Shown: positions 47,370 to 57,790, numbered from the stretch's first letter. The stretch is 64,000 nucleotides of DNA from Dermatophilus congolensis (GCF_900447215.1 NZ_UFYA01000001.1:1550001-1614000); one strand, 5' to 3'. The notes: generated by a model not told the origin, from the letters alone. A program made the numbers and translations.

Positions 47370-47959
47370 GCCAACAGCCCCTTACGTTCGGATAGTGGTG
47401 TGGCTGCCATTGCTTCTCCTTCGATACGGCGAGCCAGTTCGCGTTTAGTCGCTGGGGAGAAGTGCGGGGTACGCAGGCTCTGCGCGTGCAGTTTGAGGAT
47501 CGCGTCGAAGAGCATCTCGGGTCGAGGTGGGCATCCTGGTAGGTAGATGTCGACCGGGACGATGTGGTCCACGCCTTGCACAATCGCGTAGTTGTTGAAC
47601 ATGCCCCCGGAGCTGGCGCACACACCCATGGAGATGCACCATTTCGGCTCGGGCATCTGGTCCCATACCTGGCGGACGATAGGCGCGAATTTTTGGCTCA
47701 CGCGACCAGCGACGATCATCACGTCAGCCTGTCGTGGTGTGGCGCCGAAGCGCTCCATCCCGTAGCGAGCGATGTCGTAGTCCGGGGCGCCAGCCATCAT
47801 CATTTCGATAGCGCAACAAGCCAAACCGAACGTGGCAGGCCACATTGAGTGCTTCAGCAGGAAGCCACCGATTTGGTCCAGCTTGCCGATCTGTACGCCC
47901 GCAGGCAGCTTCGAATCGGCCCATGCCCGGTAGGGCGTCATTCCATCAGTTTTAGCCAT
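47366..47959 (-). CDS. nuoB: NADH-quinone oxidoreductase subunit B
   Basis: Subunit of 197 residues carrying the terminal [4Fe-4S] cluster N2 that reduces the quinone. The ligands are the adjacent pair in [11 protein letters not shown], the Cys in [12 protein letters not shown] and the Cys in [12 protein letters not shown]. It starts two bases after the nuoA stop and overlaps nuoC. Confidence 0.97.
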   Translation of the reverse strand: MAKTDGMTPYRAWADSKLPAGVQIGKLDQIGGFLLKHSMWPATFGLACCAIEMMMAGAPDYDIARYGMERFGATPRQADVMIVAGRVSQKFAPIVRQVWDQMPEPKWCISMGVCASSGGMFNNYAIVQGVDHIVPVDIYLPGCPPRPEMLFDAILKLHAQSLRTPHFSPATKRELARRIEGEAMAATPLSERKGLLA

Positions 47960-47960
47960 A

Positions 47961-48320
47961 TCAGTCCCACTCCAGTCCGCCGCGGCGCCAGATGAATACG
48001 TAGGTGATGAGAATCGATGCCACGAAAACCACGATCTCGATGAGGGCGAACAGCCCTAACTGGTCAAAGGCGACCACGAACGGGAACATGAACAGCACCT
48101 CGACGTCGAAGATGATGAACAGCATCGCCGTTGTGTAGAACTTCACCGGCACACGCCCACCCTGCTCTGCGTGCGGTGACGGTTGAATACCGCATTCGTA
48201 TGACTGCAGTTTTGCTGCGTTGTACCGCTTGGGTCCTAAAAGCTGGAACCCAAACACGGAAAAAGCCGCGAACGCGATACCGAGGAAAAAGAAGAACAGG
48301 ATCGGCACATAAGGGTTCAT
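47961..48320 (-). CDS. nuoA: NADH-quinone oxidoreductase subunit A
   Basis: First gene of the operon, a three-helix membrane subunit of 119 residues. Conserved are [15 protein letters not shown] with the loop Cys, [19 protein letters not shown] with its Asp and Glu, and the C-terminal [28 protein letters not shown] lies about eleven bases before the ATG. The 186 bases between nuoA and menJ probably hold the operon promoter, but no confident -10/-35 pair was identified. Confidence 0.97.
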   Translation of the reverse strand: MNPYVPILFFFFLGIAFAAFSVFGFQLLGPKRYNAAKLQSYECGIQPSPHAEQGGRVPVKFYTTAMLFIIFDVEVLFMFPFVVAFDQLGLFALIEIVVFVASILITYVFIWRRGGLEWD

Positions 48321-48506
48321 GGCGTGCCATCCCCTCTCTGATCATGGTGGGGCGAGTGTTTTCAACGGCGGGACCCGTACCAGTGGGTGACGCCTCAAGG
48401 GCTGGAAGGCCGTCGCTGGGACCCGTCCTCATGCTCCATGGGTGCGGGAGCTTGGGCGGATGACGGCAGGCGGCATCACCCTTATCTTAGAGATTCACAA
48501 GGATTT

Positions 48507-49817
48507 TCATGCCGAAGGCGTCAATCGCGTCAAAGCTTCAATGACACGGTCTGTACGTACACCCCCGTGAGGTTCACGAATATTGGCCATGACCTTCAAC
48601 AAGATCTTCATCAAGGAGGTTCGCGGCAGCCCATATTTGATACCGAAACGCATCACTTCGGGGTGTCCGATCAGGGCAGCGAAGTATGTTCCGAGCATGA
48701 ACTGCCCTCCCAGATGAGCTTTCATCCGGTCAGGGTAAGTAGAGAGCACCCGGTTACGTTGCTCAGCAGTAGAACGCGCGATAGCTTGCGCAACTATTTC
48801 CGCAGCCATGCGACCAGACTCCATCGCATAGTCAATTCCTTCACCGTTAAAGGGGCTCACCATCCCACCGGCATCACCGATAAGCAGCAGACCGTTCTCA
48901 TACAACGGCGACCGGTTGAACGCCATCGGTAACGCCGCGCCTCGCACCGGAGTCGTCATCGTCTCAGGAGTGAACTCCCATTCGGCAGGCATGCTGGCCA
49001 CCCAGCGCTGCATCACATCTTTGTAGTCGACTTTCCCGAACGCTGGGGAAGAATCCAACATCCCCAACCCCACGTTCGCGGTTCCGTCTCCCAAGGGAAA
49101 AATCCACCCATACCCCGGCAACAAAATGTCCCGGCTACGCGGGTTGTCGCGGTTTTCTTTCACCTTCAGCTCAACCCACGACTCCATGTAGTCGTCATCA
49201 TGGCGAGGAGTGCGGAAGTACGTACGCACCGCCACCCCCATCGGCCGGTCGTCACGACGCTCACGCCCCACCGAAATCGCCAAACGGCTGCTATTGCCAT
49301 CAGCAGCGATCACAACCGGTGCCCGGAACACCACCCGCTCCCGCGTGGCCCGGCCCGACTCATCCATCAGCTTGGCCTCAACACCCACCACCGTGCGCCC
49401 ATCAGCGCCAAGCACCGGGCCAGTCACGTTATGCCGTTCTAGAAGACGCGCACCTCGCCCCACAGCGTGGCGAGCCAGCATCTCATCAAAATTCATGCGC
49501 GCCCGCGTCAACCCATACGAAGGAAAAGAGGGCACATCATCAGGCCAATCCAGCTCCAACCGATGCCCACCACCAATAATCCGCAACCCGCGGTTACGAA
49601 TCCACCCATCCTCAAGCCGCGTCGGCACACCCAAATCGATGAGCTGACGCACCGCCCTAGGGGTCAGCCCATCACCGCAGATCTTGTCCCGAGGAAAAGC
49701 TGCCTTCTCCAGCAGAACTACATCTAGCCCCGCCGAGGCCAAATACGCTGCCGCAGTCGAACCCCCTGGGCCCGCCCCGACAACGATGACATCAACATTT
49801 TCACCGGCCGTACTCAC
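48507..49817 (-). CDS. menJ: Geranylgeranyl-reductase-family flavoprotein, probable menaquinone reductase MenJ
   Basis: FAD enzyme of 436 residues. The N-terminal dinucleotide fold is VDVIVVGAGPGGSTAAAYLA, followed by the family motif FPRDKICGDGLTPRAV, and GDAGGMVSPFNGEGIDYAME near residue 300 completes the FAD site. In mycobacteria the homologue next to menG saturates one isoprene unit of menaquinone; lying between menG and the nuo operon, this gene probably does the same. Chlorophyll or archaeal-lipid reduction is not expected here. The GTG at 49817 was preferred; the frame is open to 49859, and the true start is not certain. Confidence 0.85.
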   Translation of the reverse strand: MSTAGENVDVIVVGAGPGGSTAAAYLASAGLDVVLLEKAAFPRDKICGDGLTPRAVRQLIDLGVPTRLEDGWIRNRGLRIIGGGHRLELDWPDDVPSFPSYGLTRARMNFDEMLARHAVGRGARLLERHNVTGPVLGADGRTVVGVEAKLMDESGRATRERVVFRAPVVIAADGNSSRLAISVGRERRDDRPMGVAVRTYFRTPRHDDDYMESWVELKVKENRDNPRSRDILLPGYGWIFPLGDGTANVGLGMLDSSPAFGKVDYKDVMQRWVASMPAEWEFTPETMTTPVRGAALPMAFNRSPLYENGLLLIGDAGGMVSPFNGEGIDYAMESGRMAAEIVAQAIARSTAEQRNRVLSTYPDRMKAHLGGQFMLGTYFAALIGHPEVMRFGIKYGLPRTSLMKILLKVMANIREPHGGVRTDRVIEALTRLTPSA

Positions 49818-49920
49818 TGCTCCCACCCGGGTGAGACTAGCGGCTCGCTGTACAGGCAACCGAATTGCGGTACATACACGTGAGCACCATTACACGATCT
49901 GTATAACAGCCACGCAGACA

Positions 49921-50613
49921 TCAACGCTTCACCCCGCGATGCACCGCCACAATCCCACCAGTGAGGTTCCTCCAACGCACGTCTTTCCACCCAGCCGAGG
50001 TAATCCGCGAAGCCAACGCACTCTGAGCAGGCCACGACATGATCGACTCACTCAGATACATGTACGACTCCGCATCCGAGCTCACCCGCGCTGCAACCGC
50101 CGGCAATCCCTTACCCAAATACCACTTGTACAGCTCACGGAACCCAGGAACCACCGGCTGCGAAAACTCCGCAATCACCAACACCCCACCAGGACGCGTC
50201 ACCCGCAAAAACTCCCGCAACGCCGCATCTGGATCCACCACATTCCGAATGCCATACGAAATAGTCACCGCATCAAAACTCTCATCCGCGAACGGCAACG
50301 CCATCGCATCAGCAGCAGTGAACGACAAATCCGGACGACGACGACGCCCCTGCTGCAACATCCCCATCGAGAAATCCGCCGGAACAACATCCACCCCAGC
50401 ATCAGCCAAAATCGCGCTACTCGTACCCGTCCCCGCCGCGATATCCAACACCCGATCGCCCGGACGAGCATCGAGAACCTTCATCACCGAACGCCGCCAC
50501 AAGGTCTCCATCCCACCAGTCATGAACGTGTTCGTAATGTCATACCGCGGCGCGACATCATCGAACATCTTCGCCACATCGGCAGGTTTCTTATCCAAGT
50601 TCGCGCGAGCCAT
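49921..50613 (-). CDS. menG: Demethylmenaquinone methyltransferase
   Basis: SAM-dependent C-methyltransferase of 230 residues that performs the last step of menaquinone synthesis. The UbiE/COQ5 patterns are visible: DVAKMFDDVAPRYDITNTFM at the start, DRVLDIAAGTGTSSAILA for SAM binding, and the family motifs YGIRNVVDPDAALREFLRV and RVTRPGGVLVIAEFS. The ATG at 50613 is preceded by GGGAGG at eight bases. It lies 103 bases upstream of menJ, same strand. The divergent menF starts 166 bases away, so the promoters of both are probably in that interval. Confidence 0.95.
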   Translation of the reverse strand: MARANLDKKPADVAKMFDDVAPRYDITNTFMTGGMETLWRRSVMKVLDARPGDRVLDIAAGTGTSSAILADAGVDVVPADFSMGMLQQGRRRRPDLSFTAADAMALPFADESFDAVTISYGIRNVVDPDAALREFLRVTRPGGVLVIAEFSQPVVPGFRELYKWYLGKGLPAVAARVSSDAESYMYLSESIMSWPAQSALASRITSAGWKDVRWRNLTGGIVAVHRGVKR

Positions 50614-50779
50614 ACCCCCATCCTCCCACCTGAAACACCCCGCACAGGACGAAATCACTCAGCAACACAACTGCCCCACCCCCATAAACGCTTCACCTGC
50701 CAAAACCCCACCCCAACAGCACACCTATTGCCAACAAATTCCACAAACCCAACCAATAAACGACAAACCGCTCGACGCC

Positions 50780-52102
50780 ATGACCACCCCAAACGTAAGC
50801 TCACCCCATGTGACGCACACCGTGAACCAAGCGCCCACCCCACGCCTCTACGCAACCACCACTGCCCTACCCCCCACTGACGGGCCCACACACCTGCATA
50901 ACGCCCTACGCGACGCCGACCCACGCACTACCCTCGCCTGGGTCCGCGACGGAAACGGACTCATCGCCCACGGACGCGCCACAACCATCACCACCCACGG
51001 CCACAGCCGCTTCACCGACGCCAACACCTGGTGGCAAACCATCACCAACAACGCCACCATCGACAACGACATCCAAGCCCCCGGAACCGGACTCATCGCC
51101 TTCGGTAGCTTCGCCTACTCCCCTCACTCCCCCCACGGCGCCACCCTCATCGTCCCCGAACACATCACCGGAACCCACAACGGCATCTCCTGGCACACCA
51201 CCATCACCACCACCCCAACCACACCAACACCACCGCCCCCCGCACCACCCATCACCGAACCAGGCCCAGCCACCTACACCCCCGGAACCCTCACCGAAAC
51301 CACCTGGACCGACCGCGTCACCCAAGCCATCGACGCCATCACCAATGGCCAACTCGACAAAGTCGTCCTCGCCCGCGACGAACACATCACCACCCCCCAC
51401 CCCATCGACCCCCGATGGCTACTCACCCAACTCACCAACAGCTACCCCCACACCTGGGTCTTCGCCATCGACGGCCTCATCGGCGCCACACCCGAAATGC
51501 TCATCCGCCTACATAACAACACCGCCACAAGCCGCATCCTGGCCGGAACCATCCGCCGCACCGGCAACACCACCACCGACACCAACCTCGCCAGCACCCT
51601 CACCCACTCCCCCAAAGACCTCCACGAACACGCCTACGCCGTCACCTCAGTCACCGACGTGCTCCAACCCCACTGCCACACCCTCTCTGTCCCCGAAACC
51701 CCCTTCGTTTTGGACCTACCCAACGTCATGCACCTAGCCACCGACGTCACCGGACACACCAACACAAACATCAACGTCCTAGAGCTAGCCGAACAACTCC
51801 ACCCCTCCGCCGCCGTCTGCGGAACCCCCCGCACCACCGCCGACAACCTCATCAACACCCTCGAAGGCATGGACCGAGGCCGCTACGCCGGCCCCATCGG
51901 CTGGATCGACTCCCACGGAGACGGCGAATTCGGCATCGCTCTACGCTGCGGTCACCTCGACCCAACCCACACCAATATGCGCATCTTCGCTGGCTGCGGA
52001 ATCGTCGACGCCTCCGACCCCACCGCAGAACTCAACGAATCCCACGCCAAACTCCTCCCCATGAAAAACGCCTTCACCCCACCCCAAAACACCCACCCCT
52101 AA
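50780..52102 (+). CDS. menF: Isochorismate synthase MenF
   Basis: Chorismate-utilising enzyme of 440 residues, committing chorismate to menaquinone. The C-terminal two thirds hold the chorismate-binding fold: QAIDAITNGQLDKVVLARDE, SRILAGTIRRTGNTTTD, SPKDLHEHAYAVTSV, LHPSAAVCGTPR and GRYAGPIGWIDSHGDGEFGI. The isochorismate-type Lys in KVVLARD is present, so salicylate synthase is less likely. The ATG at 50780 was chosen; a GTG at 50810 is a possible alternative. Its TAA overlaps the menD stop on the other strand by four bases. Codons are strongly C-ending. Confidence 0.93.
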   Translation: MTTPNVSSPHVTHTVNQAPTPRLYATTTALPPTDGPTHLHNALRDADPRTTLAWVRDGNGLIAHGRATTITTHGHSRFTDANTWWQTITNNATIDNDIQAPGTGLIAFGSFAYSPHSPHGATLIVPEHITGTHNGISWHTTITTTPTTPTPPPPAPPITEPGPATYTPGTLTETTWTDRVTQAIDAITNGQLDKVVLARDEHITTPHPIDPRWLLTQLTNSYPHTWVFAIDGLIGATPEMLIRLHNNTATSRILAGTIRRTGNTTTDTNLASTLTHSPKDLHEHAYAVTSVTDVLQPHCHTLSVPETPFVLDLPNVMHLATDVTGHTNTNINVLELAEQLHPSAAVCGTPRTTADNLINTLEGMDRGRYAGPIGWIDSHGDGEFGIALRCGHLDPTHTNMRIFAGCGIVDASDPTAELNESHAKLLPMKNAFTPPQNTHP

Positions 52103-53850
52103 ACCGAAAACACCTGCTCCACAGCCACATCCGCAGCACTAACCAACGCCTCACGGTCCACCCGTGCCCTCATAGCCGGCACCACTATTTCCACAACAGT
52201 GAACCCACACGGCACCTGAGCGGCTACCTCAACCAACTCCCCCGGGGTACTCGCACGCACAAACCGAGCACCATGCGCCCTAGCCAACGCCTCCACCGAC
52301 GTACCGATAGGCGTAGCAAACAACCGCACAAACCCTTGCGGATCTTCACCCCGCACATCCGAAGATCCGTACTCCAACGTGTCAAAAATCGCGCCACCAT
52401 CGTCATTAACTACCAGCACCGTCAAATCCGGACGCCGCTCCAACGGCCCCACCGACAAACCAGCGCTGTCATGCACAAACGTCAAATCTCCCACCAGCGC
52501 AAACGTAGCCCGATCATCAGCCAACGCCATCCCCGCAGCCGTCGAGACACACCCATCAATCCCTGCCAAACCACGACTAGCAACTGTCTCCACATCACCC
52601 CTACCCGACCCCACAAAAGCCACATCACGCACAGTCGAAGACGAACCACAAAACAACCGAGCTCCCCGAGGCAACGCACCCAATACACACGCCGCAACAG
52701 CAGGACCACTAGGCCACGTACCCGGAACCACCTGCTCAACAGCACCCGAAACCGCCACCCCAGCCTCACGCCAACGCCGCCCAAAATCATGCGCCGCCGC
52801 CACAAAATCCTCCGACAACACCGGTGACATCAACGACAACGCACCCACCGAATGCACCGAACTCACCACATGAGAAGGATCAGGCCACACCGGATCAGCC
52901 GAAACCGCCACCGCACACCCCGACCGACGCACCAACGCACCCACCGCACGCGACAACGTCAACCGCCCCACCACAACCACCCGATCAGGCACATTCTCCG
53001 CTACCGCAGCAACCCCCGTCTCAGCAACCAACGGCCCGTGCGGCACCACCACACCCTCAGCACCCTGACCAAACGGCCCAGCCAACACCGGATGCCCACG
53101 CAACGCAGCCCACTGAAAAGCCCGCTGACGCACATCGCCAGAAACATCCCCCACCACCACAAGCGTCCGCGCCACCTCCGGCAACCCATCCCCACCAACC
53201 AACGACGCTGGCTCACACACCGTCCACGCCACCCCACCCGGACGCCCCTGTAGCTCCTCCGGCAACCCATCGCCTACCAACGGACGCACACCAGCCTCCG
53301 GCGCCAACGGATCACGCAAAGAAACATTCACATGCACCGGCCCCGGCACACCACCCACAGCACCCATCGCCGCCGCAACCGTGCGATCCATGCATGTACG
53401 CCAATACGGCATCGGTGAAGCGCCCTGCACCGGTGCCTCCAAATCCAACGCAAGCCGCACCGACCCACCAAAAATCCCTGGCTGATGCGTCGTCTGATTC
53501 GCCCTCGTCGGACGTAACTCATGAGGACGATCCGCCGTCACCACAACCAACGGCACCCGCGCCTCATGCGCCTCCAATACCGCCGGGTGCAAATTCGCCA
53601 CCGCTGTACCCGAGGTCGTCACCACCACCGCAGGCACCCCCGTGGCCTTACCTAAACCCAAAGCACAAAACGCCGCCGAACGCTCATCAGTGCGCACATG
53701 CAGCTCCAACAGCCCAGCGCGCTCAGCATCAAGAGCCGCATACGCCAACGGAGCTGACCGCGACCCCGGAGACAACACCACATGCCGCACCCCAGCCCGC
53801 ACTAACTCATCAACCAAGACCACCGCGAAAAACTGTGCGACCGTTGTCAT
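52099..53850 (-). CDS. menD: SEPHCHC synthase MenD
   Basis: Thiamine-diphosphate enzyme of 583 residues that joins isochorismate and 2-oxoglutarate. N-terminal VLSPGSRSAPLAYAAL and ELHVRTDERSAAFCALGLGK (with the ThDP glutamate region) and ATGVPAVVVTTSGTAVANL are typical. The C-terminal part has SRGLAGIDGCVSTAAGMA and the ThDP/Mg motif VGDLTFVHDSAGL with VVNDDGGAIF. The ATG overlaps the stop of the GH3 gene (ATGA), so menD is the last gene of the tsa/nagZ transcript. The menB, menC, menE and menA genes are not in this window. Confidence 0.95.
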   Translation of the reverse strand: MTTVAQFFAVVLVDELVRAGVRHVVLSPGSRSAPLAYAALDAERAGLLELHVRTDERSAAFCALGLGKATGVPAVVVTTSGTAVANLHPAVLEAHEARVPLVVVTADRPHELRPTRANQTTHQPGIFGGSVRLALDLEAPVQGASPMPYWRTCMDRTVAAAMGAVGGVPGPVHVNVSLRDPLAPEAGVRPLVGDGLPEELQGRPGGVAWTVCEPASLVGGDGLPEVARTLVVVGDVSGDVRQRAFQWAALRGHPVLAGPFGQGAEGVVVPHGPLVAETGVAAVAENVPDRVVVVGRLTLSRAVGALVRRSGCAVAVSADPVWPDPSHVVSSVHSVGALSLMSPVLSEDFVAAAHDFGRRWREAGVAVSGAVEQVVPGTWPSGPAVAACVLGALPRGARLFCGSSSTVRDVAFVGSGRGDVETVASRGLAGIDGCVSTAAGMALADDRATFALVGDLTFVHDSAGLSVGPLERRPDLTVLVVNDDGGAIFDTLEYGSSDVRGEDPQGFVRLFATPIGTSVEALARAHGARFVRASTPGELVEVAAQVPCGFTVVEIVVPAMRARVDREALVSAADVAVEQVFSV

Positions 53851-55511
53851 TGCGAAGCTCCACAACCAGCACCCACCGCGTGGGTCCCTACAGCAACCGG
53901 TAAACGCCCCGCCGCTGGTTTATGCCCCACCAGCACCTCAACCAACGCCCGCATTACTGCCGGAGTCCGACCAAAAGTCGCCAAAGTCGCTCCCTGTTCC
54001 CGAGCAAGCGCATACGGCACATCCAATGCCACCGTCACCGCATCCGGGGTCGGCGGTGTCACTTTAGCCACCAAATGCGGCTTCTTCTCTTCCGCCGCTC
54101 GGTAAACCACCGAATCAATCAAACGCACCGCAGTCCCAGCTCCCACAGCCAACCCGGCAGCCTTCGCGCTCTCAGCCAACAACGCACGATCGCCAGCAGT
54201 GCCCCCAGAGATCACAATGCCACCTTTGACCAGCGGAGCACCGCACTTACCACCGAGCTGCGTGATCGCCGCAGCCGCCGCAGCATCAGCCACATCTTTA
54301 CCCGAACCAGGTTGCGTTGGCCCCTGGGTGGCACGCACTGGCGCATGACGCAGCGTCGCTACCATCCGAGCCGCCGCATCCACCAGGCGAGAGCGGTCTA
54401 ACGCTCCGGATTCCACCGCCTTCACCAAACCTTCAACAGCTGCCTTGGGATCCGAGGGCATCAACAACACATCCGCCCCTGCCCATACCGAACGCACAGC
54501 GGCAGCGCCGGAATCAATACCGATCGCACCCATCTCCAACGCGTCAGTGACCACCAAGCCCCGGAACCCCAGCTCTTGGCGCAGCAATCCTGACAACACC
54601 GGGCGACTCATCGTGGAGGGCGTTGTGCCATCAACCGCATCCAGCACGATATGTGCAGTCATCACCCCTGGCACGCCAGCATCGACCAACTCCTGGAAAG
54701 GAAGAAAGTCCCGGTCGCGCAGCACTGACATCGGCATCCGTTGCCGCACTCGACCTTGATGCGTATCTGCTGGGACACTCCCATGACCAGGAAAGTGTTT
54801 CGCCACCGCAACTACGCCACCATCGGCATACCCCTGAGCTAAACCAGCCACGATCTCAGCAGCCAGCTTCGAGTCAGAAGAAGCAGAACGCACCCCGATA
54901 GTTGGATCCTGCTCACCTGAAGTCACATCAGCATCTGGTGCCAACACCACTGTGAACCCCAGACCAGCCAACTCTGTTGCCGACGAAGCCCCCACACGCT
55001 GCGCCAATTTCGTATCACGTGCAGCGCCGAGACCCATCACCGCCCCAAACCTCGTCAGTGGATCCCCCACCCGCGTGACTGGGCCGCCTTCCTGATCGAC
55101 GGCGATGAATGCAGGCCATTGGCGATCACTTTGCACGGCAGCACTAATGCGTTTGTTAGCTTCGGTGATGTTCTGCACCACTTTGGTTTTATCGGCCGGA
55201 GTGTGTTCAGCGAAATGCGCCATTCCCCCGTACCCCATTTCACGCACTAACCGAGCAGCCTCTACCGAGTCGTTTGGGCGCCTGGGCACCACGATCTGTG
55301 CAGCCAGGCGCCGCGTCGGCAACTTTTCGACATCGGTGCGTGCTTGAGCCATCTCTGCACTTGTGGGAAGACCAGATAGTTGTGACTTGCTTGAGTCGGG
55401 TTGCCCTGTGGTCACCGCTTCTTTCACTTCGCTGCTACCGGCCGCGCACGCTCCGCACATTCCCACGAGCACGGCAGCCGCGGCTGCGAGAACACGTCGC
55501 GGAGCCCGCAT
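53847..55511 (-). CDS. Glycoside hydrolase family 3 lipoprotein (NagZ-like beta-N-acetylhexosaminidase)
   Basis: Exported lipoprotein of 554 residues. The signal has a hydrophobic run and Cys residues in LVGMCGACAAG that could be the lipidation site. The GH3 domain shows AVDQEGGPVTRVGD (substrate pocket), KHFPGHGSVPADTHQG with the NagZ-type His/Asp dyad, and VTDALEMGAI with the catalytic Asp. A C-terminal domain of about 150 residues follows. It probably removes N-acetylglucosamine from wall fragments outside the cell, unlike the cytoplasmic NagZ of enteric bacteria. Its start overlaps the tsaD stop and its stop the menD start. Confidence 0.88.
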   Translation of the reverse strand: MRAPRRVLAAAAAVLVGMCGACAAGSSEVKEAVTTGQPDSSKSQLSGLPTSAEMAQARTDVEKLPTRRLAAQIVVPRRPNDSVEAARLVREMGYGGMAHFAEHTPADKTKVVQNITEANKRISAAVQSDRQWPAFIAVDQEGGPVTRVGDPLTRFGAVMGLGAARDTKLAQRVGASSATELAGLGFTVVLAPDADVTSGEQDPTIGVRSASSDSKLAAEIVAGLAQGYADGGVVAVAKHFPGHGSVPADTHQGRVRQRMPMSVLRDRDFLPFQELVDAGVPGVMTAHIVLDAVDGTTPSTMSRPVLSGLLRQELGFRGLVVTDALEMGAIGIDSGAAAVRSVWAGADVLLMPSDPKAAVEGLVKAVESGALDRSRLVDAAARMVATLRHAPVRATQGPTQPGSGKDVADAAAAAAITQLGGKCGAPLVKGGIVISGGTAGDRALLAESAKAAGLAVGAGTAVRLIDSVVYRAAEEKKPHLVAKVTPPTPDAVTVALDVPYALAREQGATLATFGRTPAVMRALVEVLVGHKPAAGRLPVAVGTHAVGAGCGASQ

Positions 55512-56563
55512 CAGACACGCACCTGTGGAACATCAATCGGCAGCGAGGAGTCACCTGGGATATCAAGGGTGCTGGGGGCTATGCCACGTTCGACCATCGC
55601 TGCGCCCAACGCGGCGATCATCACACCGTTATCGGTGCACAAGCGTGGGCGGGGCACGCGCAGCGAGATTCCTGCCTCGGCGCATCGTTGTTCAGCTAGT
55701 GCCCGCAGTCGGCTATTTGCTGCTGCTCCGCCACCGATGAGCAGGTGTTTGACGTCGTGTTCTTTGCAGGCCAGGACAGCTTTGCGGGTAAGAACATCGG
55801 TCACGGCTTCCTGGAAGCTGGCTGCGACGTCAGCGACCGACACGCTCTCGCCAGCGGCCACTTTGGCCTCCACCCACCTGGCCACAGCTGTTTTCACTCC
55901 CGAGAAGGAGAAGTCGTAGCGGTGGCGCTGCATGTCCCGTCCGCTAGTGAGTCCTCGTGGGAAGGTGATTGCTGTGCCATCACCTTCTTGTGCGGCTTTG
56001 TCGACGTGGGGCCCACCGGGGAACCCAAGGCCGAGCAGACGCGCCACTTTGTCGAATGCTTCACCTGCGGCGTCGTCAACGGTTTGCCCGAGCTGGACGA
56101 TGTCGCTTGTGATGTCTTTGACGTGCAGGATGTTGCTGTGTCCGCCTGAGACCAGCAGCGCGATCATCGGTTCGGGCAGGGGTCCGTGTTCGACGATGTC
56201 TACGGCCACATGGCCGGCCAGGTGGTTAACGCCGTACAGCGGCTTGTTCACGGCAACAGCGAGGGCTTTGGCTGCTGCCAATCCGATAAGCATGGCGCCG
56301 GCCAGACCGGGGCCAGCGGTCACAGCAATGGCATCGAGGTCGCTCAGACGTACGCCGGATTTTTCGCAGGCTCTGGCGATAGTGGGGGCCATTGCTTCCA
56401 GGTGGGCGCGGGCTGCGACTTCAGGTACAACACCGCCGTAGCGGGCATGCTGATCGACGCTACTGGCGACCTCGTCGGCGAGTAGTTCTCCGCCACGCAC
56501 GATCCCGACGCCGGTCTCGTCGCAGGAGGTTTCGATTCCCAGAACTAGGGGTGCGCTGCTCAT
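55511..56563 (-). CDS. tsaD: tRNA t6A37 threonylcarbamoyltransferase subunit TsaD
   Basis: Core transferase of 350 residues placing threonylcarbamoyl on A37 of ANN-decoding tRNAs. The ASKHA-fold marks are [17 protein letters not shown] at the start, [14 protein letters not shown], the metal-binding [12 protein letters not shown] with both histidines, and [20 protein letters not shown] near residue 280. ATGA overlap with rimI. TsaB and TsaE partners are encoded just upstream; TsaC is not in the window. Confidence 0.96.
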   Translation of the reverse strand: MSSAPLVLGIETSCDETGVGIVRGGELLADEVASSVDQHARYGGVVPEVAARAHLEAMAPTIARACEKSGVRLSDLDAIAVTAGPGLAGAMLIGLAAAKALAVAVNKPLYGVNHLAGHVAVDIVEHGPLPEPMIALLVSGGHSNILHVKDITSDIVQLGQTVDDAAGEAFDKVARLLGLGFPGGPHVDKAAQEGDGTAITFPRGLTSGRDMQRHRYDFSFSGVKTAVARWVEAKVAAGESVSVADVAASFQEAVTDVLTRKAVLACKEHDVKHLLIGGGAAANSRLRALAEQRCAEAGISLRVPRPRLCTDNGVMIAALGAAMVERGIAPSTLDIPGDSSLPIDVPQVRV

Positions 56564-57051
56564 GCGGTCTCCTTCTGACCTGCCTTTTCAGGCGAGGTGG
56601 ATAGGGAGCGGCGCATGATGAGGGCGTCTGCTCCCTTGTAATAGTTCGGTCGGGTGGAGATGGTCGTGAAATCCCATCGCGTGTAGAGGCCGATAGCGAC
56701 GTCGTTGTCTGACCGGACTTCGAGGATCATGTGTGTGGCTGTGGTGGCGGTGGCGGTTTGCACCATCCAGGACATGAGTTGGGTGGCGATTCCGGTGCCT
56801 CGGGCGTGAGGGGCGGTGGTGATGGTCATGATGTCGGCAATGTCGCGGCCAAGGTCCAGCCCTGCGTATCCATAAATGAGGTCGGGGGCATCTTTAGGGG
56901 TGGCGATAGCGTAGGCGCGTTGTGGTCTGGCGGCGAGTTCGCCCCACCACGATGATTCCGACCAGGCATCTTTGCCATACACCTGGCTTTCTAGCGCGGT
57001 GAGTTGGGGAATGTCTCGGTGGTGTACGGGGCGTAGAACGGTTGTGTTCAC
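56560..57051 (-). CDS. rimI: Ribosomal-protein-alanine acetyltransferase RimI
   Basis: GNAT acetyltransferase of 163 residues. The acetyl-CoA loop is in [20 protein letters not shown], and the C-terminal part has [20 protein letters not shown] with [11 protein letters not shown], the RimI pattern (Tyr-Tyr). It acetylates the N-terminus of S18 in E. coli; targets in actinobacteria may include TsaD and others. The GTG at 57051 overlaps the tsaB TGA (GTGA) and its stop overlaps tsaD. Confidence 0.92.
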   Translation of the reverse strand: MNTTVLRPVHHRDIPQLTALESQVYGKDAWSESSWWGELAARPQRAYAIATPKDAPDLIYGYAGLDLGRDIADIMTITTAPHARGTGIATQLMSWMVQTATATTATHMILEVRSDNDVAIGLYTRWDFTTISTRPNYYKGADALIMRRSLSTSPEKAGQKETA

Positions 57052-57776
57052 TCGCGGGACTCGCTGGCAGCGGCGGGGACCAGAGGTGCGGTGGCGTTGG
57101 CTTTGGCGTCGGGGCGGCGCAGGTAGAGGGGGTGTGCGCGCTTGTGGGTGGGGAGGGTACCGGCGTCGTGGTGGGCGTAGGCGAGGTCGAGCAGGTCGCG
57201 TGCGTCGACGTCGAGTGGGCCGATGCTGTGGGGGAAGAAGTCGGGGAACAGGTGTGGTCCGCGTCCAACAGTGGGTAGGGCGCGGACGTGTTCGGGTAGG
57301 TCGGCGGGTTTGGTGACGGCGGGTTCGCTAGTGCGGGTGAGGCTGGTGGCCAGTGTTGGGTTTTCGTTAGTAGTACCGGCCCAGTGATAGGTCGCCCAGT
57401 AGACCTCTTTGCGGCGGGCGTCGGAGGCGACGAGGAAGTCGCTGTGGGCCTCTAGTGCACCGTGGCGGATGGCGGCGGCGGCGAGTGCGTCGAGGCTGCA
57501 TAGGCCGATGTATTGGGCGTTGGTGGCCAAGGCGATGGTTTCGGCGGTGACTAGGCCGACGCGAAGTCCGGTGAAGGGGCCTGGGCCTTCACCGGCGATG
57601 ACGTGGGTCAGATCGCTGGGGGTACGTCCTGCTTCGGTGAATAGTTCTGATATTTGGGGCGATAGCCATTCGGCGTGACCGCGACTGTCGGTTCTGGTGC
57701 GTAGGTATGTGTGCTCTCCGTCGCGGAGGGCGGCGGTGATCGCGGATGTGGAGGTGTCGATAGCCAGAGCAAGCAC
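57048..57776 (-). CDS. tsaB: tRNA t6A37 biosynthesis protein TsaB
   Basis: ASKHA-fold partner of TsaD, 242 residues. N-terminal MLALAIDTSTSAITAALRDG, RGHAEWLSPQISELFTEAG and VIAGEGPGPFTGLRVGLVTA are typical; the degenerate nucleotide site is normal for TsaB. The C-terminal part is divergent. It follows tsaE by 14 bases and overlaps rimI. Confidence 0.94.
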   Translation of the reverse strand: MLALAIDTSTSAITAALRDGEHTYLRTRTDSRGHAEWLSPQISELFTEAGRTPSDLTHVIAGEGPGPFTGLRVGLVTAETIALATNAQYIGLCSLDALAAAAIRHGALEAHSDFLVASDARRKEVYWATYHWAGTTNENPTLATSLTRTSEPAVTKPADLPEHVRALPTVGRGPHLFPDFFPHSIGPLDVDARDLLDLAYAHHDAGTLPTHKRAHPLYLRRPDAKANATAPLVPAAASESRE

Positions 57777-57790
57777 CTAACCAGGGTAGA

